Shown here: positions 35,915 to 46,851 of the stretch, one piece after another
How positions within the stretch are numbered: position 1 is the stretch's first letter
Layout: every line of letters starts with the position of its first letter
Source: Pseudoxanthomonas sp. Root630
GTDB lineage: Bacteria > Pseudomonadota > Gammaproteobacteria > Xanthomonadales > Xanthomonadaceae
Reading direction: 5' to 3'
Assembly (NCBI RefSeq): GCF_001427585.1
Contig: NZ_LMGY01000001.1
Location: 125,270-189,269, forward strand
DNA: 64,000 nt
Program-made: the position numbers and the translations under genes
Notes under the pieces: generated by a model
What the model was told of the DNA's origin: nothing
Databases searched by the model: none
The model's input: the letters and a program-made list of their open reading frames with translations, nothing else

Positions 35915-37002
35915 CGCAGGCAGTCTTCGCGCAGTTTCAGCGCGTGGCCGATGTCACGCAGGTCGAATGCGGCCAGCGACACGTCGTTGTGCAGCGCGAA
36001 CAGCGCGCCCGCGGGGAAGCGCTTGGTCGGCATGGCGTAGACGGTTTCGCCGTCGGTGTTGGCGGTCACGCGGCCGGAGAAGACGCCGGTGGGGGCGAGC
36101 GTGGCGCGGTCGAACACGCGGAAGCGCGTCGGCGTCAGCTGGTCCACCGCCACCCAGTAGCCGTCCTCGGCGCTGCACGCCCACAGCGCGACGCCTTCGG
36201 CATCGGCATCGAAGATGGGCAGGCTGTGGCCGCGGTACCGACCCGCCAGCGAATAGTCGCGCAGCGTGGAGCCGACGCGGCGGTCTTCCTCGGCGATCAG
36301 CAGGCGATCATGCACGGGGTCGCCGGCGATGGACTCCACCATGCGTAGCGCGCCGGCCGGGCCGGTGTCGCCGAACTGCTCCACCAGCGAAGCTTCCAGC
36401 TTGCCGCCTTCCTCCACGCGGACCCGGAAGCGCTTCACGCGGCCGTCCAGGTCCTCCATCGGCGGCAGCGTCATGGTGCGGAAATCGGCCATGAAGCTGT
36501 CCGTGACCAGCAGCTCCAGCTCGCCCGGCGCGGTTTCGTGCACCCACAGGCCGTACGGCGCCTGCAGGGCATCGGCGCCGAACGCGCCCAGCGGCGCGAA
36601 CTCGGGCAGGCGGAAGGCCTGGATGCGATGGTTGTCCCGCTCGGCCACGAACAACAGGTCGCCGAACACGGCAATGCCGTTGGGGCGGTTGAACTGGCCG
36701 ACCGCCGTGCCCGGTCCGCCGATCGTGCGCAGGCGCTGCCCGGTGTCGGCGTCATAGAGCGCCAGGTGGTGGGTGGCCTTCGCGGTGGCGATCAGCCAGA
36801 CGCTGCCGTCTTCGGTGGGCCAGGGGACCAGGGAGTCGAGTTCGTCCCCGGGGACCGGCTCGGAGACCCAGGCTTCGGCCACGATGGCGTCGGCCGCGGT
36901 CTTGGGTGCGGGTGCGGGGGGCGTGGAGGTGTGCAGGGGGGCGGTGGAACAGGCGGCCAGCAGCGCCGCGCAGAGACCGCCGATAAGGCATTTCCGGATC
37001 AT
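35911..37002 (-). CDS. Phytase-like beta-propeller lipoprotein
   Basis: A 363-residue lipoprotein: the signal peptide ends in the lipobox LLAAC (C18). The body reads as a six-bladed propeller of the BPP phytase kind, with SIAGDPVHDRLLIAEEDRRVGSTLRDYSL and a blade ending FRVFDRATLAPTG. NHL-like blades appear in the middle (GQFNRPNGIAVFGDLLFVAERDNHRIQAFRL, split here between two strands). Whether the calcium ligands for phytate hydrolysis are complete cannot be judged by eye. It is coupled to the M23 gene. Confidence 0.7.
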   Translation of the reverse strand: MIRKCLIGGLCAALLAACSTAPLHTSTPPAPAPKTAADAIVAEAWVSEPVPGDELDSLVPWPTEDGSVWLIATAKATHHLALYDADTGQRLRTIGGPGTAVGQFNRPNGIAVFGDLLFVAERDNHRIQAFRLPEFAPLGAFGADALQAPYGLWVHETAPGELELLVTDSFMADFRTMTLPPMEDLDGRVKRFRVRVEEGGKLEASLVEQFGDTGPAGALRMVESIAGDPVHDRLLIAEEDRRVGSTLRDYSLAGRYRGHSLPIFDADAEGVALWACSAEDGYWVAVDQLTPTRFRVFDRATLAPTGVFSGRVTANTDGETVYAMPTKRFPAGALFALHNDVSLAAFDLRDIGHALKLREDCLR

Positions 37003-37082
37003 GGCGCGAATTATGCGTGATCCCGTGGGAGTGGGGCAGCGTGACGGGGTTCAAATTCCATCGCTTCATCCGAATAAAGCGA

Positions 37083-37111
37083 TTGACATCCGTCCCGGCG
37101 CCCGGCAAAGT
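37083..37111 (+). promoter_or_regulatory. Putative sigma-70 promoter of the methionine operon
   Basis: A perfect TTGACA at 37083-37088, 17 bases, then CAAAGT as a weak -10. It sits directly upstream of the SAM riboswitch, where the promoter is expected; the start would be near 37117. Confidence 0.5.
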
Positions 37112-37114
37112 ACG

Positions 37115-37233
37115 CTCACCATCGAGACCGGCAGAGGGACAGGCCCGAAGAAGCCGGGGCAGCCAGCGACGCGCAAGCGCCGTGGTGGTGCCAAATCCTG
37201 CGGGGACCTCAGCGTCTGCCGGAAGATGGTTCG
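37115..37233 (+). ncRNA. SAM-I riboswitch (S-box)
   Basis: The conserved core is readable: GAGGGACAGGCCCGAAGAAG with CCGGGGCAGCC (37134 on), then GGTGGTGCCAAATCC, then GGAAGATGG, with P1 formed by ACCATC (37118-37123) and GATGGT (37225-37230). It senses S-adenosylmethionine. Downstream come two small hairpins (CGAGCT/AGCTCG at 37259-37276 and TCCC/GGGA at 37291-37302) but no T-run, so control of translation initiation of metX is more likely than termination. Confidence 0.93.
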
Positions 37234-37320
37234 TACCGTGTCCTCAGCACGGCGAACGCGAGCTCCGCGAAGCTCGGTGGTGTAGTCCCGTCCCGCGAGG
37301 GATGCCCACCGGAAGCCGCC

Positions 37321-38363
37321 ATGAGCTACGCCAGTCCCGCGCTGAACCGCCTTGCCGAACCGTCCTCCATCGACGGCGCGGCGATTTCCTCGTTCCAGGA
37401 CGACGCGCCGCGTGCGGTGCGGGGTGAGGTCGTGGTCGAGCTGTCGACGCGCCACGCCGGCAACCGCGCGGTCACGCTGCGCTACGAATTGCAGGGCGTG
37501 GTCGGTGCGCCGGTGGTGTTCGTGGCGGGCGGCATCTCGGCGCATCGCCACCTCGCCGCGAGCGACGTGTTCGCCGAGGCCGGCTGGCTCAACGCGCTGG
37601 TCGGCGGGGACCGCGCGCTGGATCCGGCGCACAGGCAGTTGCTCGCGTTCGACTTCATCGGCGCCGATGGCCGCCTGGATGCCCCGATCGATACCGCCGA
37701 CCAGGCCGACGCCATCGCCAAGCTGCTGTCCGCGCTGGGCATCGCGCGCCTGCAGGCGTTCGTCGGCTATTCCTACGGCGCGCTGGTGGGCCTGCAGCTC
37801 GCGGCGCGCCATCCCGAGCGCCTGGAGAAACTCATCGCCGTCAGCGGTGCGCACCGCGCGCATCCGTATGCCGCTGCCTGGCGCGCGCTGCAACGTCGCG
37901 CGGTGACGCTCGGCCAGCTGCAGTGCGCCGATGCGCAGGGCCTGTCGCTGGCGCGCCAGTTCGCGATGCTGAGCTACCGCACGCCGGAGGAGTTCGGCGA
38001 GCGCTTCGATGCCGCGCCGGAGATCATCCACGGTCGCGTGCGCGTGGCCGCCGAGGATTACCTGGATGCCGCCGGTGCGCAGTACGTTGCGCGCACGCCG
38101 GTGACCGCCTACGTGCGCCTGTCCGAATCCATCGACCTGCATCGTGTCGACCCGGCCGACGTGCGCGTGCCCACGCTGGTGGTCGCCGTCGAAGGCGACC
38201 GCCTGGTGCCGCTGTCCGATTCCGTGGCGCTGGTGGAAGGCCTCGGCACGCTGGGCCAGCTGCGCGTGCTGCGTTCGCCCTACGGCCACGACGCCTTCCT
38301 GAAAGAAACCGACCGCATCGATTCCATCCTGACCTCGGCCCTGCGCGCCGCCGGAGATTCCGC

Positions 38364-38367
<4 letters not shown>
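37321..38367 (+). CDS. metX: Homoserine O-acyltransferase (MetX family)
   Basis: First committed step of methionine synthesis: acylates homoserine. A 348-residue alpha/beta hydrolase-fold enzyme with likely triad S151 (elbow GYSYGA), D293 (VEGDRLVP) and H323 (YGHDAF). The elbow differs from the GGSMGG of classical acetyl-CoA-dependent MetX, and xanthomonad members are commonly annotated as succinyltransferases, so the acyl donor (acetyl or succinyl-CoA) is open. It is first in a riboswitch-controlled operon and overlaps metB by ATGA. Confidence 0.9.
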
Positions 38368-39583
<1,216 letters not shown>

Positions 39584-39587
<4 letters not shown>

Positions 39588-40660
39588 GCACGGTCGTCCC
39601 GCTGCGCACACCTGTGCGCCGCGCGCCGCGACTCGCGTTGCTCGGCACCGGCGTGGTGGGCAGTGCGCTGGTCGCGCGCTACCAGCGCCTGCAGACCGGC
39701 GGGCTTGCGCTGCCGGCGCTGGCGTGGCTGGCGAATTCGCGCGCCCTGCACGATTGCGCGGGCGCGCCGCAGCGCGCGCTGGAAGCGGCCAACCGCGCCG
39801 ATGTTCGCGCCGACGACCTTCCGCCGTGGGCGGAGGCCGAGGCGCTGCATGCCGGCGACATCGTCATCGATGCGACCGCCAGCGACGCCGTCGCGGGTTG
39901 GCATGCCGAATGGCTGTCGCGCGGCGTGAACGTGGTGACGGCCAACAAACTGGGTGCGGGCAGTGCGCTGTCGCGCGCGCAATCCATCGAGCAGGCGGGC
40001 GTGGCCTCCGGCGCGCGCTATGGCGAAGCCGCCACCGTCGGCGCGGGCCTGCCGCTGCTGCGCAGCCTGCGTGCGCTCGTGGCCGGCGGCGATCGCATCC
40101 ACCGCGTCGAGGGCGTGCTGTCCGGTTCGCTGGCTTGGTTGTTCAACCACTACGACGGCATGCGTCCCTTTTCGGGCTTCGTGCGCCAGGCGCGGCAGGC
40201 CGGTTATACCGAGCCCGATCCGCGCATCGACCTGTCCGGCGAGGACGTGCGCCGCAAGCTGCTGATCCTCGCGCGCGCCGCCGGCCTGCCATTGGAGCAG
40301 GGCGACGTGCGGGTGGAGTCGTTGGTGCCGGCCGAACTCGCGGCGCTGCCGCTCGAAAGCGTCGATGGCGCGCTCGGCCAGCTGGATGCGCCGTTGGCCG
40401 TGCGTTTCAAGGATGCCTACCGCAATGGCGGTCGCCTCCGCTTCGTCGGCCGCTTCGACACGGAGCGCGCGAGCGTCGGCCTGCAGGTGCTGCCGGCCGA
40501 CCATGCGTTGTGTGGCGGCAGCGGCACCGACAACCGCGTGGCGATCTACAGCGACCGCTACGACGAGCAGCCGCTGGTCGTGCAGGGCCCTGGCGCCGGC
40601 GCCGACGTCACCGCCGCCGCGTTGCTGGACGATGTGCTGGCGATCGCGACAGCGCGCTGA
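39584..40660 (+). CDS. hom: Homoserine dehydrogenase (short form, no ACT domain)
   Basis: A 358-residue NAD(P)-dependent enzyme making homoserine from aspartate semialdehyde. N-terminal Rossmann motif LALLGTGVVGSAL, then VVTANKLGAG with the conserved Lys, and the catalytic region EGVLSGSLAWLFN, YTEPDPRIDLSGEDVRRKLLILAR. Neither an aspartokinase fusion nor a C-terminal ACT regulatory domain is present, so it should not be inhibited by threonine in the usual way. Placing it with metX-metB dedicates homoserine to methionine under SAM control. Confidence 0.93.
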
Positions 40661-40672
40661 TCGCCAGACGGC

Positions 40673-41677
40673 TCACTCCAGCGCGGACAGCAACGCCGCG
40701 TTGAAGCGCGCCGGCGCTTCGACCTGCGGGGAGTGGCCCAGGTCGGCGAATTCCACCAGCGTCGCGCCGGGAATCGCCGCCGCGGCGCGTTTGCCCAGCG
40801 CCGGATAGTCGCCCAACCGCTTCGCGACGTCCGGCGGCGCCAGGTCCTTGCCGATCGCGGTGCGGTCCTTCTGGCCGATCAGCAGCGTGGTGCGCGCCGA
40901 GATGCGCGGCAGTTCGTACACCACCGGTTGGTTGAACACCATGTCCGAGGTCAGCGCCTGGCTCCATGCCACCGCCTTGCCACCGTCGCCGGCGTACATG
41001 CCGCCCAGCATCTGCACCCACGTTTCGTAGGCCGGTTTCCAGTCGCCGCCGTAGTACACGGTGCGCTGGTAATCGCGGATGCTCTCGGACGAGGTCTTCT
41101 GCTCGCGCGCGAACCAGGCATCGACGCTGCGCCATGGCACGCCTTCGGCCTTCCAGTCTTCCAGGCCGATCGGATTGACGAGCACCAGGCGTTCCGTCGC
41201 CTGCGGGTACTGCAGCGCGAAGCGCGCCGCCAGCATGCCACCCATCGAATGACCGACGATCGTCGCGCGTTCGATGTCGAGCTGCTTGAGCAGGTCCGCC
41301 GTGTTGCCGGCGAGCTGGGCGAACGAATACTGGTAGCGCGGGGGCTTGCTCGACTTGCAGAAACCGATCTGGTCGGGCGCGATCACCCGGTAGCCCGCAT
41401 GCGTCAGTGCGGCGATCGTGGCGTCCCAGATGGCCGCGCAGAAATTCTTGCCATGCAGCAGCACGATGGTGCGGCCGTTCGGCGCAAGCGGCGCGACGTC
41501 GAGGTAGGCCATCTCCAGCGGTTGGTCCTGCGAGGTGAAGGTGAATGTCTTCACCGGGTACGGGTACTCGAAGCCTTCGAGCCGGGCACCGTAGCGCGCG
41601 GGAGAGGCGGGCGCCGCAAGCGAGGGGAGGGCGATGGACATCGCCACGAGGGCGAGCATCGGGGATGCGATCTTCAT
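40673..41677 (-). CDS. Exported alpha/beta hydrolase
   Basis: A 334-residue alpha/beta hydrolase with a signal peptide (about 1-22, ending LAAP). VLLHGKNFCAAIWD is the oxyanion-hole region, GHSMGG carries the nucleophilic Ser, and DLGHSPQVEAP the catalytic His. The substrate is unknown. It is convergent with hom and downstream of the diguanylate cyclase gene's stop on the same strand. Confidence 0.88.
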   Translation of the reverse strand: MKIASPMLALVAMSIALPSLAAPASPARYGARLEGFEYPYPVKTFTFTSQDQPLEMAYLDVAPLAPNGRTIVLLHGKNFCAAIWDATIAALTHAGYRVIAPDQIGFCKSSKPPRYQYSFAQLAGNTADLLKQLDIERATIVGHSMGGMLAARFALQYPQATERLVLVNPIGLEDWKAEGVPWRSVDAWFAREQKTSSESIRDYQRTVYYGGDWKPAYETWVQMLGGMYAGDGGKAVAWSQALTSDMVFNQPVVYELPRISARTTLLIGQKDRTAIGKDLAPPDVAKRLGDYPALGKRAAAAIPGATLVEFADLGHSPQVEAPARFNAALLSALE

Positions 41678-41730
41678 GGAAACTTCCGCAACGTGGCAGG
41701 CCAGCGTAGCGCGGATGTGTTGCGGAGCCG

Positions 41731-44700
41731 TCAATCGGGCCGCGATGGCGCCACGGTGGGATGATGCGGCCCGCGCAACGCCAGGTGGCCGGCGCGGACG
41801 AGTTCGCCGGGATCGCGACGTACGTGGTCGGTATCCGGCAACGGTGAGGGCGACGGAGTGGCTTCGTACAACGCCCACCCGTTGCGGCCATGCGCCTTGA
41901 CCTCGTACAGCGCGCGATCCGCCAGCGAGACGAGTTGCTCCCACCCCAGCAGGTCGGGCGCATCCGGGAGGGGCGGGTAGCCGATCACGCCGAGCGACGC
42001 CGTCACCTGCAGGCGCGTACCGGCCACGTCCACGGGCTCGCTGGCGATGGCGGTGCAGATGCGCCGGCCGAGCGCGTGCAGGTCGTGCCGCGGCATCGGC
42101 CGGAACACCATCAGGAATTCCTCGCCACCCCAGCGGATCACGTAGTCGCCGTCGCGCGACAGCGTGCGCAGGCGGTGCGCGACGGTCTGCAGCACGTGGT
42201 CGCCGGCCTGGTGGCCGTGGCCGTCGTTGATCGACTTGAAATGGTCGATGTCGAGCAGCACGAATGCCAGCACCTCCGCGCCGGTGGCGAACTTGGGCAT
42301 GCGCTGGTAGTACGCGATGTCGGCCGGCAGTTGCCGGGTCAGGTAGCGGCGGTTGTGCAGGCCGGTCAGCGGATCGGTAAGGCTGATCGCCTCCAACTGG
42401 CGGTTGGCCTGTTGCAGGTCCAGCGTGCGCCGCTGCACCAGGCGCTCCAACGCGATGTTGCGGTTGTGGTGCCGCCGCAGCACCCAACGGTTGGACAGCA
42501 ACACCAGCACGCCGAGCGCCATCGCCAGCAGCACATAGAACCAGGGGCTCTCGTAGAAGTACGGTGCGATGGTGAACGTCTGGGTGGCCGCCGCGCGCCC
42601 GGAGACGCCGCTGTTGTTGGTGCCGATCACCTCGAACACATAGCGACCGGCGGGCAGGTTGGTATAGGTCGCGCTGCGCTGGTGCGGATCGTCGAGCAGC
42701 TTCCAGTCTTCGTCGTAGCCCCTCAACCGATAGCGGATATCGATGTGGTCGGAGGCCTGGAAGCTGAGCGTGGTGAATTCGAAGCGCAGGTCGCGCGCGG
42801 CGTTGCCTAGCGCCCATGTCGCCGTTGCGTCGGCGGGCTGCCACCGGCCCTGGACCTGCACGCGTTCGATCACCGATTCGGGCACGTAGTCGTTGTCCAG
42901 CGGTTGGTCCGTCGCCATCACCACGACGCCGTCGCGGGTCGGCAGCCATAGCGCGTTGTCGACCATGAAACCGCGGCTGTTACCGGCGCCGTTGCAGCAA
43001 TCGCCCTTCTGGCCGCCATGACGGTCGCCACGTTCGTTGAGCAGCGTGCGCGCCGTGATGCGGAAGGCGGGGTCCTGCGTGGCAGTGAGAATGTCCGCCA
43101 CCGGTACGCGGTAGATACCGCGCAGGCCGCCGACCCAGAGCAGGCCGTTGCCGTCGTCGCCGAAGAAGAACGGCGCATTCGCGGGAATGCCACGCGTCTT
43201 GTCGAGCCGCGTCCAGCGCTGGCCGTCGAACACCAGCATCACTTCTTCCGACAGCGCGCCGGCGAGCCATTGGCCGCCGGCCAGTTCGTGCAGCGCGACG
43301 ATGTGCGGCGCGTCGAGGCCGGTGCCGGTGAGCGGAACCGGTACCAGGCGCTCGTCGATGAATTCGTACAGCCCGCTCTGCGTGCCCACCAGCAGGCGGC
43401 CGTCGCGTGTTTCCAGCAGCACGCGGACGCGCACGTCGCGCAGGCCGGCATCCGCGGCGTAGCGACGCAGGCGGTCGCCGCCATCCCAGCGGTACAACCC
43501 CGTGCTGGTGGCGAACCACAAGCGCCCCTGCCGGTCGCGCACGATGCCGTTCACCTGCGCGGCATCCATGGCCTCGAGCATCCGCGGGCGCTGCACGCGA
43601 CCGTCGCGATAGAGCGCGACGCCATCGCGCGTGCCGATCCAGGTCTGGCCGTTTTCCGGCAGCAGGCTGTAGGCGGCGGGATGCGGCAGGGCGGGTCCGG
43701 GAACGAGCAGGCGGAAGCGGCCCCCCTCCAATACGCTCACGCCATCGTCGCTACCTACCCAGATGCGGCCGTCGGGCCCCTGCGCCGTGGACCACAACAA
43801 GGGTTGCAACAATCCCTCCGCGCGGCTGTAGCGGCGCGTCCATCCGTTCCACGCGCGGCTGATCCCCTCGTTGTTGCTGCCCAGCCAGAGGTTGGATTCG
43901 CGGTCCTCGTAGAACGCGCGGATCTCCGCCAGCGGACCGTCGCCACGGATCCGTTCCAGCAACCGGCCCCGGCGCAGGCGATAGACGATGTCGCGCGTGC
44001 TCGCCCACAGGATGCCGTCGCGGTCCTCGTACAGCGCCTGGATGCCGCCGCTGGCAACCGCCACGTCGGCATGGCGATGCCACTGGCGCCCCATCAGCAC
44101 GAACAGTCCCGCATCGGTGCCCGCCCACAGGCGGCCATCGTGGCGTGCCAGCGAGGTGATCGTGGCCAGCGACGTGGCGGCGGGCAGGGGCAGCGTGCGT
44201 TCGCCGCCGCCATCGAATACGTGGACCCGTCCGCGACCGCCCACCCAGAGCGTGCCGTCCTCATCGACGTGCAGGGCCAGTGCGCCTCCGTCCGGGATCG
44301 CATGCCGCATGTTCAGATGACCGTCGGCGACCACCATCACGCCGCGGCTGGTCGCCACCAGCAGCCGGCCGGCGGCGTCGGCCGACAGGGCGAGCACGTC
44401 CACCACGCCGGCCGCCTCGCCGGGTGCCAATGGCACGGCGCGGATGCGATTGCCTTCCCGCACGGCCAGTCCCTGTGGCGTGCCGATCCACAGGCGGCCC
44501 TCGCGGTCGGTGCGCAGCGCCTGGATCCAGGTGCTGGGAAGTTCCGGCGTGTTGTCCAGGTCGAAGTTGGTGAAGCGCACGCCGTCGAAGCGGCTCAGCC
44601 CCGCCTGCGTGCCGAACCACAGGTAGCCCGGCTTGTCCTGGGCGATCGCCAGCACGCTGAGCTGGGGCAGGCCCTGCTCCAGGCTCCAGTGGTTGCGGAC

Positions 44701-44835
44701 GTAGTGATGGAACGACTTGGAGGGGTCCAGCGCGTGCGCGGACGGGCAAAGCAGCGCCATCCCGCCCAGCAGGGGCAGGCACCAGGCCGTCAGTCGGTAT
44801 CGCCAGGAGGGCCGGCCGCGGCGGATCTTGTCCAC
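41731..44835 (-). CDS. Periplasmic-propeller diguanylate cyclase
   Basis: A 1034-residue membrane protein: signal peptide/anchor (about 1-36), a long region of two-component propeller repeats (GYLWFGTQAGLSRFDG, GRLWIGTPQGLAVR and so on, to about 650), a Y_Y_Y domain (RYRLRGYDEDW), one membrane helix (FYVLLAMALGVLVLLSN), a short coiled segment and a GGDEF domain. The active-site motif is GGEEF (903-907), and RDGD five residues before it is an intact inhibitory I-site. It should make c-di-GMP in response to an unknown periplasmic cue. It starts with GTG. Confidence 0.93.
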   Translation of the reverse strand: MDKIRRGRPSWRYRLTAWCLPLLGGMALLCPSAHALDPSKSFHHYVRNHWSLEQGLPQLSVLAIAQDKPGYLWFGTQAGLSRFDGVRFTNFDLDNTPELPSTWIQALRTDREGRLWIGTPQGLAVREGNRIRAVPLAPGEAAGVVDVLALSADAAGRLLVATSRGVMVVADGHLNMRHAIPDGGALALHVDEDGTLWVGGRGRVHVFDGGGERTLPLPAATSLATITSLARHDGRLWAGTDAGLFVLMGRQWHRHADVAVASGGIQALYEDRDGILWASTRDIVYRLRRGRLLERIRGDGPLAEIRAFYEDRESNLWLGSNNEGISRAWNGWTRRYSRAEGLLQPLLWSTAQGPDGRIWVGSDDGVSVLEGGRFRLLVPGPALPHPAAYSLLPENGQTWIGTRDGVALYRDGRVQRPRMLEAMDAAQVNGIVRDRQGRLWFATSTGLYRWDGGDRLRRYAADAGLRDVRVRVLLETRDGRLLVGTQSGLYEFIDERLVPVPLTGTGLDAPHIVALHELAGGQWLAGALSEEVMLVFDGQRWTRLDKTRGIPANAPFFFGDDGNGLLWVGGLRGIYRVPVADILTATQDPAFRITARTLLNERGDRHGGQKGDCCNGAGNSRGFMVDNALWLPTRDGVVVMATDQPLDNDYVPESVIERVQVQGRWQPADATATWALGNAARDLRFEFTTLSFQASDHIDIRYRLRGYDEDWKLLDDPHQRSATYTNLPAGRYVFEVIGTNNSGVSGRAAATQTFTIAPYFYESPWFYVLLAMALGVLVLLSNRWVLRRHHNRNIALERLVQRRTLDLQQANRQLEAISLTDPLTGLHNRRYLTRQLPADIAYYQRMPKFATGAEVLAFVLLDIDHFKSINDGHGHQAGDHVLQTVAHRLRTLSRDGDYVIRWGGEEFLMVFRPMPRHDLHALGRRICTAIASEPVDVAGTRLQVTASLGVIGYPPLPDAPDLLGWEQLVSLADRALYEVKAHGRNGWALYEATPSPSPLPDTDHVRRDPGELVRAGHLALRGPHHPTVAPSRPD

Positions 44836-44863
44836 GAGGTGGAACAGGACGCGTCTCCGGTAA

Positions 44864-44877
44864 GTAGGTTTACCTAC
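44864..44877. promoter_or_regulatory. Operator-like inverted repeat upstream of the diguanylate cyclase gene
   Basis: GTAGGT-TT-ACCTAC, 29 bases before the GTG start. The symmetry is seen directly; no known binding protein is assigned. Confidence 0.4.
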
Positions 44878-44931
44878 ACCTATCGGCGCGCACGGATGCG
44901 TCTAAAGGGCGGCAACCTGAACCGGGAAGGT

Positions 44932-45018
44932 CGTAGCCCCGGGTACGGCCACGGCCGCACCCCGGGGATGCAGGGTCGTGTCGGATCCCCGGGTTCGCTG
45001 CGCTCTACCCGGGCTACG
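44932..45018. repeat. REP-type inverted repeat between the cyclase gene and sdaA
   Basis: CGTAGCCCCGGG at the left and CCCGGGCTACG at the right frame an imperfect 87-base palindrome that includes GTTCGCTGCGCTCTACCCGG, a sequence style common in intergenic REP elements of xanthomonads and pseudomonads. It may end both flanking transcripts, since sdaA ends at 45076. Confidence 0.7.
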
Positions 45019-45075
45019 CTGGCGCGGCCTGGTTCGTGGGGATCTGTCGAACCCCTGCTCTGGCGATGTCTTCGC

Positions 45076-46458
45076 TCAGCACTCGATGACGTTGACCGCG
45101 AGCCCGCCGCGGCTGGTTTCCTTGTACTTGTCCTGCATGTCGCGGCCGGTGTCGCGCATGGTCTTGATGACCTTGTCCAGGCTCACCTTGTGCTTGCCGT
45201 CGCCGCGCATCGCCATGCGGCTGGCGTTGATCGCCTTCACCGCGCCCATCGCGTTGCGCTCGATGCACGGGATCTGCACCAGGCCGCCGATGGGGTCGCA
45301 CGTCAGGCCCAGGTTGTGCTCCATGCCGATTTCGGCCGCGTTCTCGACCTGGCTGGGGCTGCCGCCCAGTGCGGCGACCAGGCCGCCGGCCGCCATCGAG
45401 CACGCCACGCCCACCTCGCCCTGGCAGCCGACTTCGGCACCGCTGATGCTGGCGTTCTCTTTGTAGAGGATGCCGATGGCCGCCGCGGTGAGCAGGAAAT
45501 CGAACACGCGCTGCTCGCTGTTGCCCGGGCAGAAACGGTCGTAGTAGTGCAGCACCGCCGGGATGATGCCGGCCGCGCCGTTGGTGGGTGCGGTGACCAC
45601 GCGGCCGCCCGCGGCGTTCTCTTCGTTCACCGCCAGCGCATACAGGTTCACCCAGTCCAGCACGGTCAGCGGGTCGCGCATCGCGGCCTCCGGCTTGCTG
45701 GACAGCTCGCGGTGCAGCGTGGGCGCGCGACGCGAGACATGCAGGCCGCCGGGCAGCGTGCCCTCTTCGCGGATGCCGCGCGCCATGCACGATTGCATCG
45801 CATTCCAGATCGCCCGCAGGCCGTCGCGGATCTCGTCCTCGCTGCGCCAGGCCTTCTCGTTCTCGAACATCAGCGCGGCGATGCTCAGGCCGCTGCGCTG
45901 GCATTGCGCCAGCAGCTCGTCGCCGCTCTTGAACGGGTACGGCAGCGGCGTCTCGTCGGCGACGATGCGGTCCACCGCGGCATCGTCCTGGTTGACAACG
46001 AAACCGCCGCCGACGGAGTAGTAATCGCGCGTGGCGATCACCTCGTCGTTGGCGTCGTACGCGGTGAAGCGCATGCCGTTGGTGTGGTACGGCAGCTTCT
46101 GCCGCTTGTTCATCAGCAGGTCGCGCTTCTCGTCGAAGGCGACCGCGTGCGTGCCACCCAGCAGGATGCGCTTGCCGGTGCGGATGCGCTCCAGCGCCGG
46201 CGGGATGATGTCCGGGTCGATCTCGTTGGGGTAGTGGCCTTCCAGCCCCATCAGCACCGCCTTGTCGGTGCCGTGTCCGCGCCCGGTCAGGGCGAGCGAC
46301 CCGAACACTTCGGCGCGGATCCGCACTACGTCCTGCAGGCGCCCGGCATCGACCAGCCAGCGCGCGACGAAGCGCGCCGCGGCGCGCATCGGCCCGACGG
46401 TATGCGAGGAACTGGGGCCGATGCCGATCTTGAACAGGTCGAACGTACTGACTGCCAT
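45076..46458 (-). CDS. sdaA: L-serine ammonia-lyase (single-chain, iron-sulfur type)
   Basis: Converts L-serine to pyruvate and ammonia. The 460-residue protein joins the beta (about 1-150) and alpha domains found in one chain in many proteobacteria. [15 protein letters not shown] is the N-terminal signature; [43 protein letters not shown] and [14 protein letters not shown] supply the phosphate loop and cysteines of the [4Fe-4S] cluster. Length and motifs are complete. Confidence 0.96.
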   Translation of the reverse strand: MAVSTFDLFKIGIGPSSSHTVGPMRAAARFVARWLVDAGRLQDVVRIRAEVFGSLALTGRGHGTDKAVLMGLEGHYPNEIDPDIIPPALERIRTGKRILLGGTHAVAFDEKRDLLMNKRQKLPYHTNGMRFTAYDANDEVIATRDYYSVGGGFVVNQDDAAVDRIVADETPLPYPFKSGDELLAQCQRSGLSIAALMFENEKAWRSEDEIRDGLRAIWNAMQSCMARGIREEGTLPGGLHVSRRAPTLHRELSSKPEAAMRDPLTVLDWVNLYALAVNEENAAGGRVVTAPTNGAAGIIPAVLHYYDRFCPGNSEQRVFDFLLTAAAIGILYKENASISGAEVGCQGEVGVACSMAAGGLVAALGGSPSQVENAAEIGMEHNLGLTCDPIGGLVQIPCIERNAMGAVKAINASRMAMRGDGKHKVSLDKVIKTMRDTGRDMQDKYKETSRGGLAVNVIEC

Positions 46459-46531
46459 GCTGCGAGCCGCCGCGGAAAAGGCGGCTATTCTAAGCAGGTA
46501 CGCGCCTTCCGCCTTTCACTCCGTACCTGCG

Positions 46532-46759
46532 ATGCCCCTGATCCTCTACCAGCGCGACGACTGCCACCTCTGCGACCTCGCCCTCGACGTGCTCGCGAAT
46601 GCGCGGATTCCCGAGTTCGAAAGCGTTTTCATCGACGAGGACGACGCGCTGGAGGCGCGCTACGGCATCCGCGTGCCCGTGCTGCATCGCAGCGACACTG
46701 GTGCGGAGCTGGACTGGCCGTTCGGCGCCGATGCCGTGGCCGCGTTCCTGCAACGCTGA
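46532..46759 (+). CDS. Glutaredoxin-like protein (DUF836 type)
   Basis: A 75-residue thioredoxin-fold protein: LILYQRDDCHLCDLAL with a CHLC redox pair at about 11-14, a FIDEDDALEARYGIRVPVL strand with the cis-Pro, and a short C-terminal helix. This matches the small glutaredoxin-like DUF836 family. Divergent from sdaA. Confidence 0.85.
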   Translation: MPLILYQRDDCHLCDLALDVLANARIPEFESVFIDEDDALEARYGIRVPVLHRSDTGAELDWPFGADAVAAFLQR

Positions 46760-46851
46760 AGCTGTCCCGTCGCGAAACGGTGGTTGCACGCGGCATCCCG
46801 GCGTGAGCGTGGCGGGCTAGGCTGGCGCCGTCTGTGCACGGGGGTTCGCCG

